Below, one piece after another: positions 18,949 through 28,343 of a DNA stretch of 64,000 nucleotides (positions are counted from its first letter, which is position 1; each line of letters begins with the position of its first letter). The translations under genes were made by a program, and so were the position numbers. The stretch lies in NCBI GenBank assembly GCA_000687655.1, contig JHWR01000005.1, forward strand, positions 62,001 to 126,000. The letters run 5' to 3'. Under the pieces are notes generated by a model that was not told where the DNA came from, did no database searches, and worked only from the letters and a program-made list of their open reading frames with translations. This DNA comes from Lachnospiraceae bacterium YSB2008. GTDB taxonomy: Bacteria > Bacillota > Clostridia > Lachnospirales > Lachnospiraceae.

Positions 18949-21900
18949 TCATTTTCTTTTTACAATCCTAAAACTCGGCGGATAGTTTTTCTTGGTAAAA
19001 TAGGTACAACCATAAAAAGCGGCTTTTTCAATATCAACGGAAGCCCCTTCAACTGTAACTGTTTCCAGACTTGTGCAGCGAGAAAATGCATTTGCTTTTA
19101 TCAACTTAACAGATTTAGGAATGATTACTTTTCTTAGTCTGTTGCAATTATTAAAAGCATATTCTGCTATGATAACGGTACCTTTCTTTACTTCTTTCGT
19201 GTTCTTCTGAGAGGCACAACTTATCAGAACATATCCCTCTTCCGTCCTTTTATAAAGAACTCTGTCGTCAATGAAATACTTCTTATTCCTTCCTGTTTCA
19301 ATCTTAAGTTTATAGCTATAAGAGCCTCCACGGCATTCCTTAAGAGGTAAATCTGTCATATCTTCCAATGTTGAAGGAATCTTAACAGTGTCAAAACCGC
19401 AATCACTAAACGCTTGTTTCTTTATTGTTTTTAAACCCTCATTCAGCACAATATGTTTTAGCCTTTTACACCCTAAAAACGCATATTCTTCTATAATCTC
19501 AGTATTACTATTTACCGTGTATTCCGTGACACCGGATTTATAACACAGTTTCAGATTTAAAATGTCGGAATTTTTACGCTGATATATACACTGCCCATCA
19601 TCTATAAAAGATTCATTTTTGTTATCAATAATTATCTGAGGATATTTGTATTTATCGCCTTCCCAGATTTCAGTCTTTATCTGCGTGGTAAAAGCAAGTA
19701 CCCCTATTTTTTCGACCGTTGAAGGAATACTCACCTTTTTGAGCTTGGTATCAAAAAATGCTTTATCTCCTATTTTCTTAAGCCCTTCATTCAGTTTTAC
19801 TTTTTCAAGAGTATGTATTCCTTCAAAAGCTTTTGGAGCTATCTCAACAACAGTATCCGGGACTTCAAATGATTCAATCGGAGTGCCTACAACTCTGTAG
19901 TCCCCGTAACTCACCCTTTTTTCCGAGTAATCTACATACTTGTACAAGATAGTTTTATCCTCGCTATATTTCACTCCATTTTCAATGATGAACTTCTTTC
20001 CTTTTTCAACTATGGTTTCATTACGATCACTTTTACCACTATCCTTTTTAGCGTCAAATATAATATTGATAGAATCATTGCATTCTTTAAATACGTTATC
20101 CTTAAAGAGTTTTATTCTTTTTGAACCACTGTACTTTGTTAGATCATATTTACCGCCATAAGCGTTATTCTTCTGTATGGTTTTAACGGATGAAGGAATA
20201 ATTATTTTATCAATAGACACACAGCCCGAAAAAGACCCATAGCCAATTGTTACAAGTCCCTTTGGAAGCAAAATATCATTCAGCTTCTTACAACCATTGA
20301 ATACTTCTTCACCGATTACGAATAGACTGTCAGGTAATTCTACTTTGCGTAAACTTGTGCATCCGAAAAAGCACCTGTTTCCTATATTATCAGCCAAAGA
20401 GGGAACTCTGATGCTTTCTAATCTGCTGCAGTCTTCAAAGCATCCATAGTGTAATTCCTTCATTTCATCAGGAAGAATTGCTTCAACAAGTTTTTTGCAT
20501 TTTTTGAAAGCGCCATCTCCAATATACCAAACACTGTTAGGGACTTTGATTTTCTCAAGTTTGGAGCAACTCATAAATGCATAATAATCAATTACCTCCA
20601 ACCCTTCATTTAATTCCACAGTTTTAAGACTTGTGCATCCTTTAAAAGCACTTTCTCCAATTCTTTTTACGCTACCTGGAATCGAAATACTCTCAATATT
20701 ACTGCAGCCTTCAAAAGCCTCGTCTTCAATTTCTGTTACACTGTTTGGTATCGTTACACGTTTAATATTCTTGCATTTAGAAAAGGTTGAAAACGGAATA
20801 CTCTTTACACCTTCCGGTATTATGACTTCTTCTTCATCAATTCGAATAACCTCATTTGGAAATGCATAATTAACCAGCATTTCATAAACCTTGGTATTTG
20901 CAAATGGATCATTATTTTCAGTAATCTCGGTGAAATCCTTATATACTTCTTTTACTTCTCCCAAGCCACAATTATCTTCAAGACTCTGAAGATTCCCGCA
21001 GAACCTAAACGCTGCCAGATTGATAGTTTTCAATTTACCCAAACACTTTATTTTTCTAAGACTGTGGCAACCTTCAAACATACCTTCCTGTAGACTTGTT
21101 ATTTGTTCAGGTAGAATTATTTCTTCTATTGAACTACAGCCATAAAAACAACCATAATCTAATTTTTTCAAACTTGACGGAAAGCGAACACTCACCAGTT
21201 CTTTACAATTAAGGAACAGATCATAACCTACTTTTTTTATACCTTCTGAAAGCTCCGCATTCTTTATTCCAGACTCTTCAAACATATATGAATTCAGCTC
21301 AGAAACCGTTCCCGGAATACTTATACTGTCTAAACATTCACAGTTTGAAAAAGCCTTGTCACCTATATATTTCAGCGTGTCGGGCAGATTTATGCTTTTA
21401 AGCATAGTACAGTGCATAAAAACCTCTTCGCCTATTTTTGTCAGTCCTTTCGGGAGCTCAATATTCTCTAATTCCCTGCAACAATAAAATGCATTATCAC
21501 CTATCTCCTTCAATCCTTTGGATAAGCTGATATTCTTCAGGCTGGAACAACATGAAAATGCACCTTGCCCCACCCTTTTGACACTGGATGGAACGACAAT
21601 ACTTGTAATGTTTCTTCTGGTTTCATTATTCTTATTCCCATATGTATCAGCGAAAGCGTAATCCCCAATTTCAGTGATAATTCTATCGCCTATTTTTTCC
21701 GGAATCACGACCTCCAGCATATCTCCTTTGTAAGAAGTCAGTGTATATCCTCCTTCAGCATTCACTTTTAGTGAGAATATTTTTTTATATTCACTTACAC
21801 TTGGTTCTTTAATCCCTACCTCTTTTTCAAACTTATTATTCTCGTAATTTGCTATCTTTTTTTTCGAAAAGCTCTTTTCTTTATAATCTAAGAGCATCGC

Positions 21901-23685
21901 TTTGATTTCTGTTGATTGAACTTCATTAATCAGGTTGTCTATATCATCCAAAGGAATAATCTTTTCATCAATAAAGAACTTAAACAGTCTATATTCATTA
22001 CTATTCTTAAACACAAGATCATATAGTTTGGCTCTGTTCTTTTTGATCCATGTCTTATTCTTACGGTTTATGTCTTCATCCACATCCTGTCCGCTTGTCA
22101 CTAAATCAATATAGTTAACAGCAATCTTACACTTAGTGTCAATTATTCCATCTAATGCGGATATTAATCCGTAATAATAAACTCTTTCAGGGTCAACCCC
22201 ATATATCTTTATGCCCCAGGTATCTGTTTTAATGCTGAAGGATTTATGAATAAGTAGTGATAAACCCGAACACCCCTCAAATGCATTGTAACCAACGCTC
22301 TTCAATCCCTCATGAAAAACCACTTTCTCTAAACTCTTGCAATTACGAAAAGCAGACGTTCCTATTTCAATAACACTTTCAGGAATTATTATTTCCGATA
22401 GGCTTACACAGTTTTCAAACAAACTACTGTCTATCCCTGTTAATGTTTTCGATAATTCAACTCTTTTTAAGCTACTACATCCTTCAAAAGCATCTCTTTC
22501 AATAGTCGTTACTGAATCAGGAATTGTGACAGAAACCAATGCCTTGCAGTCGCAAAAAGCATAGTATCCAATCGTCGTAATACTCTGAGGCAAGATTACT
22601 TCTTTAAGCCTTGAACAATTAGAGAAACATAAGTCTTCTATACTTGTTACTCCTTCCGGAATTACTATTGACTTAAGAGATTTGCAATCTTTAAAGGCAG
22701 ATTCTCCAATTGACGTCACGCTGTCAGGAATCACTACCCGTTTCAGTTTTTTACAGCCACTAAAAGCTTCTTTGTTAATCCGAGTAATACCCTCCGGTAT
22801 TATATACTCATCACCATCACCTAAATACTTTACAACCCCATTCCTTCGTATAATACATTCTGGCTTATTATTTGAATAATACAAAGTCCTATCAAAAGCT
22901 CCGGAGCCAATTTCTTTAGCATTTTCAATCCCCTCTACATTATCAAGACTGGTACAACCTTTAAAAGCCTCATCTCCAATTGTCACACCTGAAGGAATAT
23001 TGATTTTTAACAAAGAAGAACAACCCCAAAACGCCCTAGCTTCAATTCGTTTTAATCCCTCAGGCAATTCGATATCTTTCAGGCTGACGCATCCACTGAA
23101 AGCGTCTAGTCCTAACTCATTTAAGTTTGAAGATAGTTTCACAGTAGTCAGAGAACTGCATCCTTCAAAAGCACCCAGACCTATTTCTTTTACACTGTCA
23201 GGTATTATTACTTCCTTCAATCCTACACTTCTGGAAAGGAAACCCAAGTCAATCTTGGACATACTCTCAGAAAGCGATATTTTCTCTATCCTGCAATCTT
23301 TAAATATATTACATGGCAATACAGAAACTTCATTCGGAATGTTTATCTCCTTCAGAGAACAACATCCATCAAATGCTTTATTGTATATCGATTTTACCTT
23401 TGGAGGTAATCTGAGCGTCTCAAGTGATGAGCAGTTTTTAAAAAGCTCCTCCTTGATAGTTGTAATCTTTTCAGACAATCTTATCTCCCTCAACGAGGTG
23501 CAATCCATGAAAGCTCTCTCATCTATTGACCGAACAGAATCAGACATAGTTATAGATTCAACAGCACTACAATTAGCAAAAGCCATTTTCCCTATCTTAG
23601 TTACATCTTCGGGAATAACTACTCTTTTTTCATTTCCCAGATACTTTTCCAGTATAGTACCTGCCATTCTAAATTCAGTACTCAT
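18949..23685 (-). CDS. Giant intracellular LRR protein (LRR_5/BspA-type), 1578 aa
   Basis: A protein made almost wholly of BspA-type repeats (IPxSVxxIGxxAFxxCxSL, ~23 residues each) in several blocks. The first block runs from residue ~8 to ~460. A helical insert at about 490-640 carries KNKTWIKKNRAKLYDLVF and FEKEVGIKEPSVSEYKK, shared with the 527-aa LRR protein. More repeats, broken by short beta linkers, continue to the C-terminus. No signal peptide, membrane span or wall anchor is seen, so it is probably cytosolic. It precedes the vWA gene by 46 bp. In such a locus a large solenoid could sense a phage component or hold the complex (inference). Confidence 0.85.
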   Translation of the reverse strand: MSTEFRMAGTILEKYLGNEKRVVIPEDVTKIGKMAFANCSAVESITMSDSVRSIDERAFMDCTSLREIRLSEKITTIKEELFKNCSSLETLRLPPKVKSIYNKAFDGCCSLKEINIPNEVSVLPCNIFKDCRIEKISLSESMSKIDLGFLSRSVGLKEVIIPDSVKEIGLGAFEGCSSLTTVKLSSNLNELGLDAFSGCVSLKDIELPEGLKRIEARAFWGCSSLLKINIPSGVTIGDEAFKGCTSLDNVEGIENAKEIGSGAFDRTLYYSNNKPECIIRRNGVVKYLGDGDEYIIPEGITRINKEAFSGCKKLKRVVIPDSVTSIGESAFKDCKSLKSIVIPEGVTSIEDLCFSNCSRLKEVILPQSITTIGYYAFCDCKALVSVTIPDSVTTIERDAFEGCSSLKRVELSKTLTGIDSSLFENCVSLSEIIIPESVIEIGTSAFRNCKSLEKVVFHEGLKSVGYNAFEGCSGLSLLIHKSFSIKTDTWGIKIYGVDPERVYYYGLISALDGIIDTKCKIAVNYIDLVTSGQDVDEDINRKNKTWIKKNRAKLYDLVFKNSNEYRLFKFFIDEKIIPLDDIDNLINEVQSTEIKAMLLDYKEKSFSKKKIANYENNKFEKEVGIKEPSVSEYKKIFSLKVNAEGGYTLTSYKGDMLEVVIPEKIGDRIITEIGDYAFADTYGNKNNETRRNITSIVVPSSVKRVGQGAFSCCSSLKNISLSKGLKEIGDNAFYCCRELENIELPKGLTKIGEEVFMHCTMLKSINLPDTLKYIGDKAFSNCECLDSISIPGTVSELNSYMFEESGIKNAELSEGIKKVGYDLFLNCKELVSVRFPSSLKKLDYGCFYGCSSIEEIILPEQITSLQEGMFEGCHSLRKIKCLGKLKTINLAAFRFCGNLQSLEDNCGLGEVKEVYKDFTEITENNDPFANTKVYEMLVNYAFPNEVIRIDEEEVIIPEGVKSIPFSTFSKCKNIKRVTIPNSVTEIEDEAFEGCSNIESISIPGSVKRIGESAFKGCTSLKTVELNEGLEVIDYYAFMSCSKLEKIKVPNSVWYIGDGAFKKCKKLVEAILPDEMKELHYGCFEDCSRLESIRVPSLADNIGNRCFFGCTSLRKVELPDSLFVIGEEVFNGCKKLNDILLPKGLVTIGYGSFSGCVSIDKIIIPSSVKTIQKNNAYGGKYDLTKYSGSKRIKLFKDNVFKECNDSINIIFDAKKDSGKSDRNETIVEKGKKFIIENGVKYSEDKTILYKYVDYSEKRVSYGDYRVVGTPIESFEVPDTVVEIAPKAFEGIHTLEKVKLNEGLKKIGDKAFFDTKLKKVSIPSTVEKIGVLAFTTQIKTEIWEGDKYKYPQIIIDNKNESFIDDGQCIYQRKNSDILNLKLCYKSGVTEYTVNSNTEIIEEYAFLGCKRLKHIVLNEGLKTIKKQAFSDCGFDTVKIPSTLEDMTDLPLKECRGGSYSYKLKIETGRNKKYFIDDRVLYKRTEEGYVLISCASQKNTKEVKKGTVIIAEYAFNNCNRLRKVIIPKSVKLIKANAFSRCTSLETVTVEGASVDIEKAAFYGCTYFTKKNYPPSFRIVKRK

Positions 23686-23735
23686 ACTTTTTACCCCCGT
23701 CTTTCAAAATCTATACTTTCTCAAACACTCCTATA

Positions 23736-26700
23736 CTATCCAATACTCGCCAGCTCTTCTTTCATTGAAGCAACTTTTTCTTCAAGTTCTGCTTGAGCAG
23801 CTGTATCCTTTTCTATTTCGCCGGTAATCAATTCCCTTGCCCTAGTCTTTTCTTCATTATTCCAGCTTAATTCCTTTTTGCGCTCCTCTGTCAAAAATAA
23901 CTTTTCATCTATACTGTTTTTTTCTTCTATCGCCTCCAGGATTTTATTCTTATGTTCATTTCTTTCTTCAGAAAGCTTATTAATCTCGTTCATCTTAGAA
24001 TCAGTACTATTATAGTTTTCCTGCATTTCAGACTTCATCTCAGCTAAACTGTTTTCTATAAACTCTTTTGACTGATTATAGTTATTATCAAGTTGCTGTA
24101 ATGACTGAATAGTATTCGTAATTTCTGTTTCTATCCGATTAATCTCACTGGTTCTAGACTGTATTGTAAAACTGATTGCATCAGCTTCCTGGATCTTCCT
24201 TTTCTTAAACAGAAAGGCTTTTTCTGCTTCACCTCGTTTTTGTATTTCATCCTGTCGTAACTGAGATAATTCCACACTTATCCTTTTCTTGGAATCATTC
24301 AAATATGATAGCTGATCGTTAAGCCTTTGATGCTCAAGTACGGTGGAGTCATAATTCTTTTTAAGCGCATCATTCTTCAGTTTCCATTGTTTTTCAAGTT
24401 CCTTGCTTCGTTCTTCAAGTTGAGAATACTCTTTTTGTAATTCAGAAACATTTTTATCAATCTCATCAACCTTTTGCTCATTTTCGGCGATGTATTGATC
24501 CTTTTCCTGGATATTTTCATTATATGACAGTATCAGATCATCGCATTTGTTTATCTCGGAATCTATGTTTTTACCTTCTTCCTCAAACCACGCTTTGATT
24601 TCATCCAGTTTCTTGTTATTCCTTGTGATTCTTCTTTTTATCGATGTTATCTCTTTCTTTGTTGTTGATATAGTCTCTTCAAGTTCCTCCTTTTTTACTT
24701 GAGGCAGTCCCTTATATTTTCTCTTCCATTTTGAAGAAATACTCTGATACTTCTTCGGAATGGAGTATTTTATCATCTGTTTACTGCTGCGTGTAAAGAC
24801 CAATTCATACTTCAAATGTAATGCTTCAAAACACTTTCCGATCAGCTGAATAACATCCGGAAGCTTATTATCTTCTTCATCCATATCTGCAGCAATGGAA
24901 TCAAGATTATCCATAATCTTTTCTATTTCCTCTGCAGTTGAATTGATTATTTTTTCAGTATTTGACACAAGTTTCTTCTTTCTTGCATCATTTGATCTTC
25001 TTATCGGTTCGCTTCCAAGAATACTTCTGTTCGTTGATTCAATTTCGTGCTGCCAGCTGTTAATTGTCATATTAAGCTGGTTTTCCAGTCCCGAAATGCT
25101 GCTTTGGGTGTATCTGTTTTCAACAGTTCTGGTCAGCGAATCGTCATTTTCCGCATAATCAAATTCTTCATCCAAGTTTACATCCATTGGCAGTTCTTCG
25201 TATCCGTCATCTATTGGATCGGTACCTTCCGAAATCTTATAGGTATAGATACTCATCATACTGTCAGCGTCTTTGACAGGATCTTGAATTTCATTTTCAA
25301 TCGGCGAATCAAAGTTTTTAATAGAAATGACAGTAACCGTAAAATCGCCATTTCTATCATTGTACTTTCTCAAAGTGCACAGTATTTCACCTATGTATGA
25401 GTAGGCTTTCGGAATACCATAAAAGAGGTCCTGATCAAACGTAACAAGATATGAATCTACATCCTTTTCAATCACTTTAATCATATGCCAAGCACAGAAT
25501 TCAAATAGAGACAACCCTGAAATTGACATATTCCAACATCCTTTTAGAACTTCTTTGTTGATTTTTGAATCTGTTATTTTTAGTTTTTTATTCTGTTCCA
25601 ATAACACCGCTAATTCCTGTATTTCCGGAATTAGTATATTCTTTATTTCTATTATTTTATTTGCCAAAGGCGACTGAGCATTAATCTGCATGCCTTTCAT
25701 TTCTTTTTTACTTCTGCCCTGTACTACTTCACCTTCGTTAAAGAACAGAACATCTTCTGAGAACAGCCGTGTAACCATGACAGCATTTAGTTTTCCGTTT
25801 TCATCTGCCAAATCTCCCAGAGCTTCTATTCTTTTTTGAGTTTCATATTCTTTAGTTTCTTTAGCTGAAGCCGCCTTGATTTTACTAAGGAAATCAAGTG
25901 TTGTTTTTTCATATTCTGTTTTTGCCGCCTTTAAGGAATTAAAACAAATATTCAAAATATATGCAGAGTTGTTATGTACTATAAAAGCACCATAAGAAAT
26001 CCAATACTCCGATTTATTATCACTCTCACCTTTGATTGAATAAACAATACAAAGGTTCTTCTCAAGTTTTGCCACTTTTATTTTATAACCACGCGATGTT
26101 ACTTCTGCTATTGAGTCATAAGTCGCAGTTACACTTTTTTTAATCTCAGCTTCATTCCCTTTCCAGAGTAGCTTCACAGTGTTATCAACATTTACATTTC
26201 TGATATTCATACCAAATGGCATGTCCTGATGATTTAATAACGAATTATCATATCCCTTTGAAGCTATTACCAACTCATATGTATTTCTTAATCCAAATTC
26301 ATTAGTCCCAGCACCAGAATCTTTATTCTGTGTGATATAATTCATTTCATCAGGAACCTGAACTATCAAAGAACCTACGGATACTTTAGTTCCTTTTGTA
26401 TATTTCAACTTTTCAAATTTCTTATCAAATACAGACTCATCTAATACCGACTCATTTTCAATGCTTTCATATTCATTTACTATTTCCTCGGCTTGGTAAA
26501 CTGCTTCTATTGAATTTGCAGTAGAAAGTATTTCCCTTTCTTCACTTGCTGGATTTATCCCGTTGTATTCTATTTTCGCTAAATAGGCCTTATGTCTGGT
26601 GAAAACAAGAATATAATGGAGTGTCTTTACCAGATAGCCCTGGGTAAAATACCCCACCTTAATATCTTTAGTATCCTTTATTACTTTATATTTTTTTACA

Positions 26701-27056
26701 AAATCATTCCCCCAACTTCTTGAACTTCCAAATACATTTGCGGTAAATGTGATGTTTTGTGTGTTATCACTTATTCTTTTTAACACATCACTAAATCTCT
26801 TATTGCCAAATACATCTCTGACATTTAATTCATTATGAACGGAAAATGCCCAATTGCTTTTAAATTCCGTTGACTCCGACACACTGAACGATCCTTTTTT
26901 ATAGTTCCGTGGTCTGGAATTGAATTCGCCACACAGAAATATATTCTCTCTGCCAGATTCATTATTCAAATAGTACATTCCTGATTTTAAATGTATTGTG
27001 AAATCACCATTAACTGTAATATCCTGTCCTGAATTACCCACGCCGTACAAATACAT
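23736..27056 (-). CDS. 1106-aa protein: globular N-terminus of unknown fold and long coiled-coil C-terminus
   Basis: Residues 1 to ~750 form a globular region I do not recognise; it begins MYLYGVGNSGQDITVNGDF and looks beta-rich for the first ~400 residues. From ~760 to the end it is a highly charged coiled coil (ETISTTKKEITSIKRRITR, then SQLEERSKELEKQWKLKND). The coiled coil is clearly paralogous to the whole of the next upstream gene, with blocks such as ITRNNKK, QLRQDEI and LTEERKKELSWN in the same order. It lies 50 bp before the giant LRR gene. It may be a structural or sensing subunit. SMC-like ATPase motifs are absent. Confidence 0.8.
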   Translation of the reverse strand: MYLYGVGNSGQDITVNGDFTIHLKSGMYYLNNESGRENIFLCGEFNSRPRNYKKGSFSVSESTEFKSNWAFSVHNELNVRDVFGNKRFSDVLKRISDNTQNITFTANVFGSSRSWGNDFVKKYKVIKDTKDIKVGYFTQGYLVKTLHYILVFTRHKAYLAKIEYNGINPASEEREILSTANSIEAVYQAEEIVNEYESIENESVLDESVFDKKFEKLKYTKGTKVSVGSLIVQVPDEMNYITQNKDSGAGTNEFGLRNTYELVIASKGYDNSLLNHQDMPFGMNIRNVNVDNTVKLLWKGNEAEIKKSVTATYDSIAEVTSRGYKIKVAKLEKNLCIVYSIKGESDNKSEYWISYGAFIVHNNSAYILNICFNSLKAAKTEYEKTTLDFLSKIKAASAKETKEYETQKRIEALGDLADENGKLNAVMVTRLFSEDVLFFNEGEVVQGRSKKEMKGMQINAQSPLANKIIEIKNILIPEIQELAVLLEQNKKLKITDSKINKEVLKGCWNMSISGLSLFEFCAWHMIKVIEKDVDSYLVTFDQDLFYGIPKAYSYIGEILCTLRKYNDRNGDFTVTVISIKNFDSPIENEIQDPVKDADSMMSIYTYKISEGTDPIDDGYEELPMDVNLDEEFDYAENDDSLTRTVENRYTQSSISGLENQLNMTINSWQHEIESTNRSILGSEPIRRSNDARKKKLVSNTEKIINSTAEEIEKIMDNLDSIAADMDEEDNKLPDVIQLIGKCFEALHLKYELVFTRSSKQMIKYSIPKKYQSISSKWKRKYKGLPQVKKEELEETISTTKKEITSIKRRITRNNKKLDEIKAWFEEEGKNIDSEINKCDDLILSYNENIQEKDQYIAENEQKVDEIDKNVSELQKEYSQLEERSKELEKQWKLKNDALKKNYDSTVLEHQRLNDQLSYLNDSKKRISVELSQLRQDEIQKRGEAEKAFLFKKRKIQEADAISFTIQSRTSEINRIETEITNTIQSLQQLDNNYNQSKEFIENSLAEMKSEMQENYNSTDSKMNEINKLSEERNEHKNKILEAIEEKNSIDEKLFLTEERKKELSWNNEEKTRARELITGEIEKDTAAQAELEEKVASMKEELASIG

Positions 27057-27122
27057 AGTAAAATACCCCCATTCAAAACCGTTGAAAGCTCTGTCAAATA
27101 CAAATCCGAGTTACCATTTTAA

Positions 27123-28115
27123 CTACTCTTTATTCTTCTCCTGCTCCAACTTCTTCTCCTTCTCCAGCTGTTCCAGCTTTTTCTCCAGCTCAGCCTGGAA
27201 GCCCATATCTCTTTCTATTTCATACGAGAGTCTTTCCTTTTCCCTGGTTTTGCCATCGATGTCCCAGCTCAGTTCTTTCTTTCTCTCCTCAGCCATGAAG
27301 ATCATTTCATCTATCTTTTTCTCTTCTTCGATTGCTTCAAGAACTTCGTTTCGAAGAGCTGTTCTTTCCTCGTAGATCTGATCCATGACCTTTTTCTTCT
27401 CATCAGCCTCGTCGCAGTTTGCCTGCATTTCGTCTCTTATCTCATTCAGCTTCTTTTCGACTGCTTCTTTTGACTGATTGTATTTATCCTCGAGCTCCTG
27501 AAGTGACAGAACTACACTGTCTATGTCTGAATCTATTCGGTTCATTATTACGACTTTTTCCTGAACTTCAAAATGAATGTCGTTCAGCTCCTGCTTCTTC
27601 TTTTTTGATAAGCTGGAGCTTCCGGCCGCCTGCACTCTGATCAGCTCATCCTGACGGAGCTGTGCCAGCTGAACACTGACCTTTCTCTTATCCTCTTTGA
27701 TGAACTTAAGCTGATTGTTCAGCTTAGTATGTTCCTTCATACATTCATCATAGCTCTGCTGGATTTCTTCGCTCTTTTCATTCCATTTACGCTGAAGCTT
27801 TTTATTCTTCTCAACAAGTTCAGAGTATTCTTCCTCTATGGCAGCAACTTCTTTGTCCTTTTCATCTATGGCTTTTTCTTTTTCGTTTATGAAAGCATCC
27901 TTTTCAGCCTTGCTGTTTCTGTATGTCTCGATTTCTTCGTCAATCTTTCCGAACGATTCTTTGGTGCTTTCACCTTCGGTCTTAAGCCACTTGCAGCACA
28001 GTTCGCGCTTCTTGTTATTTCTGATTATCCTTCCCTCTATGGACGTAATCTGTTTTTTGATACTGGATATAGTATCATCCAATCTGGATTCATGTTTTTT
28101 GTTCTCGTCCTGCAT
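27123..28115 (-). CDS. Coiled-coil protein paralogous to the next gene's C-terminus
   Basis: A 330-aa, almost fully coiled-coil, charged protein beginning MQDENKKHESRLDDTISS. It matches the C-terminal third of the following 1106-aa protein over its length (ITSIEGRIIRNNKK; QLRQDEL; NQSKEAVEKKLNE; MAEERKKELSWD). I chose ATG 28115, preceded by GGAGG; an upstream GTG at 28166 would place the start inside a hairpin. It is the first gene of the upstream half of the island. The two proteins may form a hetero-coiled-coil. Duplication followed by loss or gain of the globular part explains the pair. Confidence 0.8.
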   Translation of the reverse strand: MQDENKKHESRLDDTISSIKKQITSIEGRIIRNNKKRELCCKWLKTEGESTKESFGKIDEEIETYRNSKAEKDAFINEKEKAIDEKDKEVAAIEEEYSELVEKNKKLQRKWNEKSEEIQQSYDECMKEHTKLNNQLKFIKEDKRKVSVQLAQLRQDELIRVQAAGSSSLSKKKKQELNDIHFEVQEKVVIMNRIDSDIDSVVLSLQELEDKYNQSKEAVEKKLNEIRDEMQANCDEADEKKKVMDQIYEERTALRNEVLEAIEEEKKIDEMIFMAEERKKELSWDIDGKTREKERLSYEIERDMGFQAELEKKLEQLEKEKKLEQEKNKE

Positions 28116-28155
28116 ACGCAATCCTCCATTTACTGCCAATTTCCTATATATAGAA

Positions 28156-28186
28156 AAAGCTGACACAATTTACCTGTGTCAGCTTT
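28156..28186 (-). terminator. Rho-independent terminator-like hairpin at island boundary
   Basis: A perfect 12-bp stem (AAAGCTGACACA with its complement) and 7-base loop; on the minus strand it is followed by TTTTT. It should end the transcript of the Cth_2159-type gene at 28344. It lies only 41 bp before the first island gene, so it could also sit in that gene's leader and attenuate it. Confidence 0.75.
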
Positions 28187-28343
28187 CAATTCAATGCATC
28201 AAAACAAAACTATCATGCGTGCAAATTTTTATTTGGAATATACTTCTGCCTGTCTCCTTCATGTTGCTTATACCCCATACATTTTTAACTGTAACCCTAT
28301 GATATTATATCACATTATTATATGGAGTGTTGTACTTTTTATA

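Noticed and set aside
18949-23685. CRISPR or DNA repeat array
   Set aside because: Repeats are at protein level (~69-bp degenerate units) inside one open frame.
23000-23827. Plus-strand open frame with periodic repeats (275 codons)
   Set aside because: Antisense of the LRR repeats; the periodicity is inherited from the real gene on the minus strand.
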